Below, one piece after another: positions 1 through 12,802 of a stretch of 64,000 bases of DNA. Location of the stretch: contig JAPDOI010001817.1 of assembly GCA_029168955.1 (NCBI GenBank), positions 1-64,000 on the forward strand, given 5' to 3'. Within the stretch, counting starts at the first letter, position 1; every line of letters begins with the position of its first letter. The translations under genes and the position numbers were made by a program. The stretch comes from Aplectana chamaeleonis. Taxonomy: Eukaryota > Nematoda > Chromadorea > Rhabditida > Cosmocercidae. Under the pieces are notes generated by a model. The model did no database searches. It was not told the origin of the DNA and saw only the letters and a list, made by a program, of their open reading frames with translations.

Positions 1-2930
1 GGTTTCGGAACGCGAAACGCGGAACTCCGCTCATCCCTGCTGCCCAGTCGGCGCATAGACCTGCCGGAGTCACGTAGCGCTGATAGGCTACGACTAAGCA
101 GTTCCTACCAGACGATCATGGCGAATTTCTTTACAGTGGACGCAATTATATACGGAATATCGCTTTGGCCGGACGCACAAACAGCTTGCGAGTCAGTTCT
201 GCGTTGCTGTATCAGCGGTGTATCGAAGGTTCTTCAATGTTTCCCAATTCGAGGAGGTGGTTTGGGAATGCTATTTCTCAGCAAAGACTGCATAAACCCT
301 CTTGTGCGAATCATTTGAGCGATGAACAGCAGTACACAGGAATTTCAGAGAGACATGATGCCCCATTTGCTCGTCCTTCGTTAACTAGTGGGTTTAATTA
401 TCAGGGTGGCGATGACCTGAACCATCGCTCCAAAGGCTGTCTGGAAAGCTTGTATGATCGATGGAGCAGTATTCCAAAGTCTACCATAGACTCACTCATC
501 GTATCCATGCCATGCGATGATGTCAAGCTGTAATATACGCAAAGTCTGCGCAGCAAAGAATTAATCATCTTATTCCTAGACCAGCGGCGCCGGCCGGCTG
601 ACGCCGGCCTGCGCCACTGGTCGTTTGGCTGCGCCAAAGGGGGCAGCAACGCCGACGCTTTGCTACAATCATAGGCAGTAATCTTCTGGCTTAATGAACG
701 AAAGGGTCTTGTTCGCCGAAGCTTCACCGACAAAGATTATGAAGGAACGTTATTATTTGAAACCATGCGGGGAATGAGAGCTATTGCTTGCCTTCAGTTC
801 GCCGACATAAGCGAAGGTAGCCTTGAATTAACGATACTTCAATCACAATGATAAAGCTCCGCGTGTTGAAGAAGTTGCTTGAGAAAATCACTTCATAATC
901 TACTCCAGTTATGTACAACGGTTGACATGAAAACGGCAACCGCTAGATATCTCCAGGATGTGTCATGAAGACCCTGTTTGACTGTATATGTTTTTATGCG
1001 GACAGTAAGCATAGGCGCACTGAAATATTTGCCTGTGATAAAATTCATATGAACGCAGCGAAGGTCTAGAAGGCAAAATGACTTACACAAAACTTGGTGG
1101 AATTTCGGATTTTCTGCGCATATCACAGGAATTTCTCAGGATTTTCGTAATTGTGGTGGTGTAAAACAAAAGCTAAAGCCCTCGAAAATACTATAAATTT
1201 CGTTTGAGGGATGAGGATATATCAACAATACTGAAAAAAACTATGCATCGAGAAATGAAAAAATTCAGATTGGGATGAGGATATCGCCAACAATACTGGG
1301 GTGGTAGTAATCCATTCCGGAACTACGAGTTCCGAAATATTCCAAAACATGCAGGTATTCTGCGCGAGTTCGACCTCACAAGAAGAGGCGATTTTGAGGC
1401 GATATGGCAATAAACCGGTACTAAGCCGTATCCGCAGGTGTTCCCCGACTTTAAAAGGACCCATCTTCCAAAATCGGTACCGAAATGGTCAACCGCTTCC
1501 TATCCTGTGCTCCCGCTGCTATGGAGCTCATTGTGAGGTAAACCTCATGGTTTCAGGCACCCTCGCTTGAGATCGCCGAAACTGACAGCAAGCTCTGGCT
1601 CTGGGCAGGGTGGGCAGCGAAAGGCGAAACAGCGCAGCGGTGGTGGAGACGCGAGAGGCTCCCTGTTTCGGGAGAAAAAGTGAGTACGGAGGACTTTTTC
1701 GTCCATCATGCGAAGGTGGGTGCTGTTTTGCACGGGCTGTCAGCAAGCGCGCAGACAGTGGCAGTCCGCCAAAATTATTGCCAGCCGACCTCCGGGACAC
1801 GCTTCGGATATCTCGGCAAAAATCCCGTTGAATCGCGCTGTTTTCAACGCGGAAGAAGCCGGGATTCAAGTCGTGTTAGGCGTCGAAAAACCTCATTATA
1901 GACTATTTTAACGCTGTCTAACTTTGATCAATTATCAAATCGAAGTGATGTGAACATATCTCCGCAAGATTTGGAGCATTTTGAGTGAAAAGCGAGTATT
2001 GGGTTTGATTAACTTGGAAATAGCGAGTATTAAATTTTTTGAAGGCAGGCGTTGACACCATGTCAAACTCAACTGATAAGATTATAGCTCTTCGAGTTAT
2101 AAGTTTTCACGCCAGTGGAGCGATAACATGCTCCTGATGACCTGGGAATCCCGCAAAATTAATTCCTTTTGTTTAGTATAAAATTGAGCACCTTATCTGA
2201 CTGGACTGATGAGTGTTCATTAATCCGCAGTTTTCACGTTTTCAGCTGGAAGGAGCGGGTATGTATTTGCTGCTGATAGGCTGGGCATAGCAAAATTAAT
2301 TGTGGTGAGCGCGAAGCCTTCACCAGGATTAACTGATCTCTTCCGCGCGGATGCCCTGGTGAGATGCTATTCATGCCGCGTCAACAGAGGTATCAGGCTG
2401 TTTCTATTCGAGGCGCACCGAGAAATTACATGTGTGTTGCAGCACCTCATCCCAACTGGTCCCCGCTTTCTGAGATTACCAGGCCTCTCCAAAGTACGCG
2501 ACGTTCCTCCACTTACACCTCCTTTCGCCTCCACTTTCTGCCTCCGCCTCCGCTTCCACCTCACGCCTCCTTATCACCTCCGCCTCCCTCCGTCCGTCGA
2601 AAACCATTTTTTGGAAGGCGCTGGACCAAATCGCTCGAAAATTTGGCGGCCCAGGCGCAATAGATACGGGAATGACGAAAATAATTGTCAGAACTCACCA
2701 TAGCGACTTCTGGGCCCCTAACGGGCGTTTGAAACTCGGAAAGCAGCCCTCTCAAGATTAGTTTATAAAAATGACGGGGTTTTCGTTATCAGTCATTGTT
2801 TTCTTAGAGACTCCATATAAATACCTTGCTCTCTAGGGTGGTGTACTCTAAACGTCCGGCTTGGAACAGGACGCTATGCGGAAAAGGTTGTTTTTGAGCG
2901 TGGCGCGTGTTTGTACCATGCGCACCAAAG
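1..2930. other. No recognisable gene
   Basis: I see only short open frames without recognisable domains. A GC-rich stretch around 1530-1905 is open in several frames on both strands, which suggests base composition rather than coding. A pyrimidine-rich tract lies at 2500-2600. Around 2790-2860 there is a short segment similar to 35170-35240 (CGTTATCAGTCATTG core), so at least part of this stretch is repeat DNA. Confidence 0.5.
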
Positions 2931-2959
2931 GCGAAGTGGTCGCGAGGGTGTGCTGAAGT

Positions 2960-5900
2960 GTCGGTTGACCTGCGAGACCGCAGTAGGGTATGCAGGAGAT
3001 CTGTGGAACTACAGCAAAACCTCGGTAGGGGTGTACGGAACGCCGTAGAATGTGTGCAGGACCTCGGTAGAATTATTGCGGAGACCTTAGTAGGAGTGTG
3101 CAGGACATGTTGGGACCTGTCTTGCTGCAGGACCCCAGTAAAGGGTGTGCAGGACGTCGTAGAATGTGTGCAGGACCTCAGTAGGAGTGTGCGGGACCTT
3201 GTAATCAGGTGTGCAGGGCATCATGGGACCTGTACAGGACCCCAGTAGGGGTGTGCAGGACCTCAGTAGGAGTGTGCAGGTTGTTTCAGGACCTCTGCAG
3301 GACCTAAATAAGGGTGTGCAGGACAATCATCAGAGATGTGTGCAGGACCTCAGTGAAGGTGTGCAGGACCTTGGTAGGAGTGTGCAGGGACATCATGGGA
3401 CTAATGCAGGACTGGCCAGTAGGAGTGTGCAGGACCTCAGTAGGAGTCTTGCATAACATTCTCAGGACCTGTGCAGGACCTCAGTAGGAAGTGCGCAGGA
3501 TATCATGGAACGTGTGCAGGACCCCAGTAGGGGTGTGCAGGACATCATGCGCGTGTATGCAGGACCTCAGTAAGGTGTGCAGGACCTTAGTAGGAGTGTG
3601 CCGGGCATCATGGGACCTGTGCCGGGACTACAGTCAGTGTGCAGGACATCATGGAACCTGTGTAGGACCCCAGTAGGGTGTGCAGGACATCATGGGGTGT
3701 GTGCAGAACATCAGTAGGAGTGTGCAGGACATCATGGGACCTGTGCAGGACCCCAGTAGGGGGTATGCAGGATGTCCGTAGAATGTGTGCAGGGCCTTGG
3801 TAGGAGTGTGCAGGACAGTAGTGGAAGAAGCATATGCAGGACCCCTGTGAGGATAGGCAGAGACTTCATGGAATGTGTGCAGGACATCGGTAGGAGTGTA
3901 CAGGACATCATGAAGCGTGTGCAGGACCCCAGTAGGGTTGAGCAGGACGTCACATGGAATATTGGTAGGACCTTAGTAAAATTACACAGGACATCATAGA
4001 ACGTGTGCAGGACCCCAATGAGGGTGTGCAGGACATCATGCTGAATCATGCTGGACCTTAATAGGAAGGTGTGCAGGACATCATGGGCGATGTGCAAGAC
4101 CCCTGTAAGGATTGGAGTCAGGGAACTTCGTGGAATGTGTGCAGGACATCGGTAGGAGTGTGCAGGACATCAGCCAAGAAGCGTGTGCAGGACCCCCAAT
4201 AGGGGTGTGCAGGACATCATGGAATGTATGCAGGACCTTAGTAGGAGTGTGCAGGACATCATGAAGCGTGCCACAGGGCCCTGTAAGGATGATCAAGAAC
4301 TTCGTGGAATGTGTGCAGGAGCATCAGTAGGAGTGTGCAGGACATCATGGAAACGTATTGCAAGACCCCTGTGAGGATGAGCGGGCACCCTACATGGAAT
4401 GTGTGCTGGATCTCGGTAGGAGTGTGCAGGACGCCGTGCGAATGTGTGCCAGGACCTCAGTAGGGTATTTTGGGACATGGCAGGAGCCACCCAGGGTTGT
4501 CATGGGACCTGTGCATTGGACCCCCATTAAAGGTGTGCAGGACATCACGTAGGGTGTGCCCAGGACCTCCAGTAGGAGTGTGCAGGACCTTAGTGGGAGT
4601 GTGCAGGGCATCTTGGGACCTGTGCAGGACCCCAGTAAGTGTGCAGGACACTCAGTAAGAGTGTGCAGGGCATTTTGGGACCTGTTGCGAGACCCCAGTA
4701 AAAGTGTGCAGGACGTCGTAGAGATGTGTGTGCCAGGACACTCGGTGGGAGTGTGCAGGACCTTGGCCGGGAGTGTGTGCAGGACATCATGCTGGGACCT
4801 GTGCAGGACCCCAGTGAGGGTGTGCAGGACACTCGATGGCGGTGTGCGCTGACATTATGGGACCTGTACAGGACCTCGGTAGGAGTGCGCAGGATATCAT
4901 GGAACGTCATGCAGGACCCCAGTAGGGGTGTGCAGGACGTCGTAGAATGTGTGCAGGACCTCAGTAATGCAGGACAGCGGTAGGAGTGTGCAGGACATCA
5001 TGGGACCTGTGCAGGACCCCGGTAGGAGTGTGCAAGGACATCATGGAACCTGTAGCCGGACCCCGGTAGGGGTGTGCAGGTTGTCGTAGAATGTGTGCAG
5101 AACATCGGTAGGAGTGTGCGGGACATCATGGGACCTGTGCAGGACCCCGATAAGAAGTGCAGGACGTCGTAGAATGTGTGCAGGACCTTGGTAAATTATT
5201 GCAGGACATCATGCGTGATATGTGCAAGGCTGTAAGGATGATCGGAGAACTTCGTGGAATGTGACTGCAGGACATCAGTAGGAGTGTGCAGGACATCATG
5301 AAAGCGTGTGCAGGACCCCACTAGAGATGAGCAGGACTTCATGGAATGTGTGCTGGATCTCGGTAAGGGGTGTGCAGGACGCCGTAGAATGTGTGCAGGA
5401 CCTCCCAGTACGGGTGCAGGACCAATTGGTAAGTGTGCAGGACATCATGGGACCTGTGCAGGACCCCAGTAAAGTGTGCAGGACGTCGTAGAATGTGTGC
5501 AGGACCTCAGTAAGGAGTGATGGGACCTTAGTAGAATGTGTACCGGACATCATGGGACGCCTGTGCAGGACCCCAGTAAGGGTGTGCAGGACCTCATGTA
5601 ATGTGTGCAGGACCTTAGTAGGAGTTTGCAGGACATCATGAAACGTGTGCAGGACCCCAGTAAGGAGTGTGCAGGACGTCGTAGAATGTGTGCAGGACCT
5701 CGGTGGGAGTGTGCAGGACATCATGAGTGTGCAAGGACTTTAGTAAGGAGTGTACGGGACATCATGGGACCTGTTCTGGGACCCCAGTAGGGGTGTGCAG
5801 GACCTCAGTAGGAGTGTGCATGACATTATGGGACTGTGCAGGACCTCAGTAGGAGTGCGCAAGGATATCATGGAACGTGTGCAGGACCCCGAGCCAGGGG

Positions 5901-6905
5901 TGTGCAGGACGTCGTAGAGGTAATGTGCGGGACCTCGGTAAGTGGGACAGCAGTAAGGGTGTGCGGGACACATCATGGGACCTGTGCGGGACCCCGGTAG
6001 AAGTGTGCAGGACATCATGGAACCTGTGTACCAGGGCCCAGTAGGGGTGTGCAGGACATCGTAGAATGTGTGCAGAACATCCCGGTAGGAGTGTGCAGGA
6101 CATCATGGGACACTCTTGCAGGACCCCAGTAAGAGTGTGCAGGACGTCTCGTAGAAGATGTGTGTGCAGGACCTTAGTAGGGTGTGCGGGGACATCTCAT
6201 GAATCTGTAAGACCCCTGTAAAGGATGAGCAGGACCTTCATAGGAATGTGTGCAGGACATCATGTAGGAGTGTGCAGGACATCATGAAGCGTGTGCAGGA
6301 CCCCAGTAGGAGTTGAGCAGGACGTCGTATGGGATAGTGTGTAGGGCCTTAGTAAAATTACACAGGACATCATGCTACAGGACGTGTACGGGACCCCAAT
6401 AGGGGTGTGCAGGACATCATGGAATGTGTGAGGACCGCAGGACCTTAGTAGGAGTGTGCAGGACATCATGAAACGTGTGCAAGACCCCTGTAAGGATGAT
6501 CAGGAGCTTCGTGGAATGTGTGCAGGACATCGGTAAGGGGTGTGCAGGACATCATGAAAGCGTGTGCAGGACCCCAGCCAGGTGTGCAGGACATCATGGG
6601 AATGTGTGTGCAGAACTTAGTAGAAGTGTGCAGGACATCATGGAAACGTGTGCAAGACCCCTGTAGAGATGATGGGGAACTTTGCATTAGGAATGTGTGC
6701 AGGACATCTTAGTAGGAGTGTACAGGACATCGTAGGAAACGTGTGCAGAACCCTGTAAGGATGAGCAGGACTTCATGGAATGTGTGCTGGATCTTTCCAG
6801 TAAGGGTGTGCAGGGACCTCAGTTCAACGTGTTCAAGGACACCTGTATGCAAGCCAGGCCTCCGTGGAATCTGTGCAGGACATCAGTAGGGTGTGCAGGA
6901 CATCA
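2960..6905. repeat. 21-bp minisatellite, block 1 (degenerate)
   Basis: About 4 kb of tandem units built on the core GTGCAGGAC followed by roughly 12 variable bases, giving a basic period of 21 bp. The tails fall into a few classes, such as CTCAGTAGGAGT, ATCATGGGACCT, CCCAGTAGGGGT and GTCGTAGAATGT, and these recur in similar orders, so there is higher-order structure. This block carries many one- to few-base insertions relative to block 2 at 9330-11690 and loses the 21-bp register often. Open frames in it (VQDLSRS-like or SCTLLLR-like) follow from a period divisible by three and are not taken as genes. Confidence 0.9.
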
Positions 6906-7128
6906 AGAACGATAGTTAAGTCCCCCACTAGGGTACTGCAGGACTGCATAGTAAATCTCCCCCTCGAGTTGGCCTTAAAGTACCTAAGTGTTCAGGCTCC
7001 CGAAACATTCCAAAAGCACCATCTTCCCTACGGGTGGTCAGATGTTTCCCTGCTTTTAGTCCAGGCAGATTCTCAACTGCTGACCCCTAGAGAAGGACGG
7101 TGTGTGAATGTCAAGACACACCGCTCTT
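6822..7128 (+). repeat. Right flank of minisatellite, copy 1 of a duplication
   Basis: The unique-looking sequence after block 1 (GTATGCAAGCCAGGCCTCCG, then GTTTCCCTGCTTTTAGTCC, then AGAGAAGGACGGTGTGTG) reappears in the same order and orientation at 11690-11940. This shows that the minisatellite end and its flank were duplicated in direct orientation. Copy 1 has extra bases compared with copy 2. Confidence 0.85.
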
Positions 7129-8471
7129 CGGCACAGTCTCGCAGACGCCTCAGTCATCAGGACTCATAAAGTAAAATGGGTGGTGCAGGCGAACACAACA
7201 CACGCGCCTTTACGCTGCAAATAAAAAAACAGAAAAGCAGATTTTTTCAAAGCATGGATAAAGCCTTAAACCTTCCGATCGATACGCAGCAGTGCATTAA
7301 CATACGTATATATGACTACGGCAAAAACAACTCCTTTGAATAAAAGTACTGTCATTATAGGATTGAGATTTTCACCGTAACTCTTCTCTTTACATTACGA
7401 AGCTAATTTTCCCTGTTTGCTTAGCTACCGTTTCCATCACTTCTTTCCAGCACAAAAGTTTTCTTTAGGTTTCCGGGCATAATGCGCCAGTTTTCTGAGT
7501 TTTCAGGTCTTCGTACTGGGCCTTTTTCATTGATAACAGACGTCACATACCATTCCACTCTTCTGGCTATTCTGCTTCTGGAACGTTAATCGTAAAAGGC
7601 GCAAAAAGGGTGGAAACATCGACTATAGTTTTTCAATCACGATCACGCAGGATTTTCTGTATCAGATTGTATATGAATGTGGACTCAATAAGAAATACCG
7701 AGCGGTGTATATATGTAATTCATAACAAGAACAATGATTTTTCAGTATTCCCTCGAGAGTTTACCTGCTTAACATAAGCGGTCGGCGATGTGGCAATACA
7801 ATTAGTATCACCACTTTATTTAACCTTGGCAATGTGTGCCGCTCGGTACTTGGAGATTACAAGAGTGCGGTAGGCTACCCGCAAAAATAACCTGGTACTC
7901 TAAGGCACCAGACAAATTCTCGAGGAAGTTCTAAACAAGCTCACCACGAGTCTTTTCCAGTTTTCCTCCGAAGACCTCGATCCGCGTTGCCATCCATTAA
8001 ATCCTTTTTTGCAACCGTTTTGCTTATCTAATGTAGCCGCGTTTGGCATCCTGTGTATTCAACACTGGTAATTGTCCAGTCTCCATTGTTTGATGGCAGG
8101 AGCAGGGATGCCATCGTCTGAGATACAGCCTCTGTTTTGGTTATTCACCAGGGAGGGTGGCAATTGCTGCGCGTTGCCGTTCGCCAGCCACTTTTGGCGT
8201 TTGCCGTTACCATTTGCCGAAAATTTCGCTTGAAAAGGCAAACTTTTGGGTAAATTCGATTTTTATTTACTAGGTAATCAGAGGAATTCGGTCAAGTTCA
8301 AAGCTGTTTTTGAGTCTTGAAGTGTATTCTTCAAATCATCAGATTCTGCTTTATACAAAGCCAGCGAAATTGCAAAAACCCTCTCTCTGAAACATTCCCA
8401 TTATTGCAAGTTCCACGGTTACAAAAAAGCCAAAGGTATCAAAAAGTGGAGCGTGAAAGCATCCTTCTTTG
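7129..8471. other. No recognisable gene
   Basis: AT-moderate sequence without a long convincing reading frame. At 8146 a CAGGGAGGGTGGCAA sequence followed by GCCGTTCGCC and TTTGCCGTTACC phrases resembles the ends of hAT-type MITEs, but I could not find the matching second end. Confidence 0.45.
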
Positions 8472-9222
8472 CTCAGGCAAACCATCGCTCCGAGCGGTAC
8501 CGGAGAGCTACTCGAGCGGCGCTGCCTCTCTGCTCGGCGAGCGAAAATTAGCCATCTACTCGGGCCACAACGGCCGCTCTCCGGGCCACCACGGTATCGC
8601 TCGGAGCGATCTTCGGTCCCAACTGGCACTGCGGTCTCTGTTCGGGCGTTTTTAAAAAATTTCCTAATGTGCTAAATTTTCTTTGTGCCACCGCCTCTTC
8701 TGGAGAAGATTAAGCCTGTTAAGAGGATAAGGCACCTGTTACAGCCGTTTCATGGTCAGGAGGTTAATCCTGCCTACGAGGCCGCAACAGGATACCATCC
8801 CAACATGATCCGCAATGAGAAGCATTTCCACCGCCAGGCCATCGGAGGATCCCCTCGGCCGCCAAAAATTGTCATCCTGAGAGTGATCCAGATGTCACCT
8901 CTCAAGAGTAGCCCTCGAAAGGCCAACTGCCCCGCACCGTCTACACGAGGCGGAAGCCGCCTTTTATACCCGCAGGATTTAGTTTGTTCTTTGGTGATAA
9001 AGTGGCTCGCTTGCGTTATCACTCAAAGAACAGCCAATCCGCGATCTCTATCTCTGGCGATGGCACCGCTGTGGCCCCGAGGCGACCGGAGAGCGACCGA
9101 GGGCGGGCTGGCACCGGACAGGGACCGCGGTGCCAGTTGGCCCCTCGGCGTTTCTCCGAGCGATGACGTCATGGTGGGAGGAGCGGGTCCCGCTCGGAGC
9201 GATGGTTTGCCTGAGTAGACGT
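8472..9222. repeat. Pair of GC-rich elements in inverted orientation
   Basis: The sequence CAGGCAAACCATCGCTCCG at about 8475 recurs as its reverse complement at about 9197-9215, and a CCAACTGGCAC/GCGGT segment is shared at about 8618 and 9130, again inverted. Homology is patchy rather than continuous, so this is two related GC-rich copies facing each other, not one clean hairpin. The left copy also has an internal inverted repeat around TCGCTCGGAGCGA. An open frame across the middle (8685-9218) has no recognisable domain and its 3' half is the right-hand repeat, so I do not call it a gene. Confidence 0.6.
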
Positions 9223-9329
9223 ATGAACCAGTTAAGAACTCGTGTGGCCCTTTTTTCGCCAGTTCCGCACCTGCTGGACGTTACGAAACGCGCTTTAGTC
9301 TTTGAAAGAGTTTCGGAATCTGACCTCAT

Positions 9330-11690
9330 AATCGTGTGCAGGACCTTAGTAGGGAGTGTGCAGGACATCATGGGACCTGTGCAGGACCCCAGTAGGGGTG
9401 TGCAGGACCTCAGTAGGAGTGTGCAGGACATTTTGGGACCTGTGCAGGACCCCAGTAGGGTGTGCAGGACGTCGTAGAATGTGTGCGGGACACTCAGTGG
9501 AGTGTGCAGGACCTTAGTAGGAGTGTGCAGGACATCATGGGACCTGTGCAGGACCCTAGGGTGTGCAGGACCTCAGTAGGAGTGTGCATGACATCATGGA
9601 ACGTGTGCAGGACCCCAGTAGGGGTGTGCTGGACGTCGTAGAATGTGTGCAGGACCTCAGTAGGAGTGTGCAGGACCTTAGTAGGAGTGTGCAGGACATC
9701 ATGGGACCTGTGCAGGACCCCAGTAGGAGTGTGCAGGACATCATGGAACCTGTGTAGGACCCCAGTAGGGGTGTGCAGGACATCGTAGAATGTGTGCAGA
9801 ACATCAGTAGGAGTGTGCAGGGCATCATGGGACCTGGGGAGGACCCCAGTAGGGTGTGCAGGACGTCGTAGAATGTGTGCAGGACCTTAGTAGGAGGTGC
9901 AGGACATTATGAAACATGTGCAAGACCCCTGTAAGGATGAGCAGGACTTCATGGAATGTGTGCAGGACATCAGTAGGAGTGTGCAGGACATCATGAAGCG
10001 TGTGCAGGACCCCAGTAGGGTTGAGCAGGACGTCATGGAATGTGTGTAGGACCTTAGTAAAATTACACAAGACATCATAGAACGTGTGCAGGACCCCAAT
10101 AGGGTGTGCAGGACATCATGGAATGTGTGCAGGACCTTAGTAGGAGTGTGCAGGACATCATGAAACGTGTGCAAGACCCCTGTAAGGATGATCAGAACTT
10201 CGTGGAATGTGTGCAGGACATCAGTAGGGTGTGCAGGACATCATGGGAAGCGTGTGCAGGACCCCAATAGGGGTGTGCAGGACATCATGGAATGTGTGCA
10301 GGACCTTAGTAGGAGTGTGCAGGACATCATGAAACGTGTGCAAGACCCTGTAAGGATGATCAGAACTTCGTGGAATGTGTGCAGGACATCAGTAGGAGTG
10401 TGCAGGACATCATGAAACGTGTGCAAGACCCCTGTAAGGATGAGCAGGACTTCATGGAATGTGTGCTGGATCTCAGTAGGGGTGTGCATGCAGGACGCCG
10501 TAGAATGTGTGCAGGACCTCAGTAGAGTGTGCAGGACCTTAGAAGGAGTGTGCAGGACGACCTGTGCAGAACCCCAGAGGAGGTGTGCAGGACGTCGTAG
10601 AATGTGGGCAGGACTTCAGTAGGAGTGTGCAGGACCTTAGTAGGAGTGTGCAGGACATCATGGGACCTGTGCAGGACCCCAGTAGGGGTGTGCAGGACCT
10701 CAGTAAGAGTGTGCAGGACATTTTGGGACCTGTGCAGGACCCAGTAAGTGTGGAGGACGTCGTAGAATGTGTGCAGGACCTCGGTGGGAGTGTGCAGGAC
10801 CTTAGTAGGAGTGTGCAGGACATCATGGGACCTGTGCAGGACCCCAGTAGGGTGTGCAGGACCTCCAGTAGGGTGTGCATGACATTATGGGACCTGTACA
10901 GGACCTCAGTAGGTGCGCAGGATATCATGGAACGTGTGCAGGACCCCAGTAGGGTGTGCAGGACGTCGTAGAATGTGCTGTGCAGAACATCAGTAGGGTG
11001 TGCAGGACATCATGGGACCTGTGCAGGACCCCAGTAGGGGGTGTGCAGGACGTCGTAGAATGTGTGCAGGACCTTAGTAGGAGTGTGCAGGACATCATGA
11101 AACATGTGCAAGACCCCTGTGGGGATGAGCAGGACTTCATGGAATGTGTGCAGGACATCAGTAGGAGTGTGCAGGACATCATGAAGCGTGTGCAGGACCC
11201 CAGTAGGTTGGAGCAGGACGCCATGGAATGTGTGTAGGACCCAGTAAAATTACACAGGACATCATGGAACACGTTGCAGGACCCCAATAGGGTGTGCAGG
11301 ACATCATGGAATGTGTGCAGGACCTTCAGTAGGAGTGTGCACGACATCATGAAACGTGTGCAAGACCCCTGTAAGGATGATCAGAACTTCGTGGAATGTG
11401 TGCAGGACATCAGTAGGAGTGTGCAGGACATCATGAAGCGTGTGCAGGACCCCAATGACAGGGGTGTGCAGGACATCATGGAGTGTGTGCAGGACCTTAG
11501 TAGGAGTGTGCAGGACATCATGAAACGTGTGCAAGACCCCCTGTAAGGATGATCAGAACTTCGTGGAATGTGTGCAGGACATCAGTAGGAGTGTGCAGGA
11601 CATCATGAAACGTGTGCAAGACCCCTGTAAGGATGAGCAGGACTTCATGGAATGTGTGCTGGATCTCCAGTAGGGGTGTGCAGGACCTCA
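9330..11690. repeat. 21-bp minisatellite, block 2 (regular)
   Basis: Same unit as block 1 (GTGCAGGAC core, 21-bp period), but most units keep exact length, so long stop-free frames persist on both strands. A longer composite motif recurs several times, containing CAAGACCCCTGTAAGGATGA, then GACTTCATGGAATGT, then GACATCAGTAGGAGT, then ATCATGAAACGT. This indicates a higher-order repeat of several monomers. Neither strand shows a start, signal or splice context that would support a protein. Confidence 0.92.
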
Positions 11691-11940
11691 GTTCAATGTT
11701 CAGGACACCGTATGCAAGCCAGGCCTCCGAATCTACAAGAACGATAGTTAAGTCCGCCAGAACAGGGCTACCGTAATCTCACTCGAGTTGGCTATAAAAC
11801 TTTCTAAGTTCTGACTCCAATTTCGCTTCATCTTCCCTACAGGTGGTGATGTTTCCCTGCTTTTAGTCCAGGCAGATCCTCAGCTGCTGACCCCCTAGAG
11901 AAGGACGGTGTGTGAATCAAGACACACCGCTCTTCACTTC
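11690..11940 (+). repeat. Right flank of minisatellite, copy 2 of a duplication
   Basis: Same order and orientation as 6822-7128, from GTATGCAAGCCAGGCCTCCG to ACGGTGTGTGAATCAAGACA. Similarity stops shortly after ACACACCGCTCTTC, which marks the end of the duplicated segment in both copies. Confidence 0.85.
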
Positions 11941-12802
11941 TTTTATACTTTATCATTGATCAATTGGGTATCATCAAATTTGTTTACGAGAGCCGAATAA
12001 CATCATTCCTGAGATTACGGTAGTCCTCTTCTGGCGCACTTAACTATCGTTCGCGCTGGAAATCAATTTCCATTTTTCAGGCTCAATTTCATGATTGAGC
12101 CCGGTAGACCACACTGGTAAACTTTGGCGAGTCAAAAACGTTGGACGATGAGGTTAATATCCGCCACCAATTCTCACCAGTCATCTAGCCCTTTTCTTAG
12201 AATGTTGGTGCGACAGTAAGATAACAGGAAAAATTGGTTACGGCACGAACTCCACGTGCAGAAAAACTCCGAAAATGATTTTTGGCGCGAAATTCAAATT
12301 CGTATTTACAATGTGTTCCGATTGACTTTTCTTCACAAATGAAGGTTTTCATGGGCCCTTCAACATTTTCTTTCACTAGAGGGGCCAAGCTACGCAAAAA
12401 CTCATAGAAATGATGGAAAACTCTGATAAAAGAGGCCTGATACTGCGCTATCAATCATTGTTTTTATTAGAGCTCTACGGAAATACTTCGACTGGTAGCC
12501 TCACCAATGGGCCGTTCATTTCATTTCTGTCTTGAGTGGTGCGTGCCCCCCCCGTCTAGAAGAGTGCCTAGAACCTGTACAATTGGGTCATTTTGAAACT
12601 CATTTCTTCATTTTCGACATTTACATTCAAAAAGTATATGCCTTGCATCTATTTGTAGGAAGCCGCGTTGCAACTATTATCTTGCAGTCTTAGCAGCGGA
12701 ACGGTTGTTTCTTCATTTCTACCACTATGTTTTCGAAAAAAAAAACTTGACTTTTGGATCTCGACCAAATTGGAGAAGGGAAACCCTTGTAAAAAGTTGT
12801 GA
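11941..12802. other. Non-coding; part is a dispersed repeat
   Basis: No gene recognised. The part from about 12330 to 12560 is similar to 37235-37410: both contain a TCAATCATTGTT phrase, a GAAATACTTCGA.TG phrase and finish in a run of C followed by GTCTAG. It is therefore a dispersed repeat that also lies just before the 42-bp satellite. Confidence 0.55.

Noticed and set aside
390..410. SL1-like GGTTTAATTA word
   Set aside because: Only ten bases match a nematode spliced leader; the rest and the expected downstream donor site are missing.
1528..1911. Overlapping frames on both strands as genes
   Set aside because: Several frames are open at once because of GC-rich composition; none has a motif.
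8685..9218. 177-codon plus-strand frame as a gene
   Set aside because: No recognisable domain, and the 3' half coincides with a GC-rich inverted repeat that is also open on the other strand.
10564..10971. 135-codon frame in the 21-bp minisatellite as a repeat protein gene
   Set aside because: The unit length is divisible by three and the monomers lack stops in that frame, so openness is expected. Block 1 breaks the frame constantly, and there is no start or splice context.
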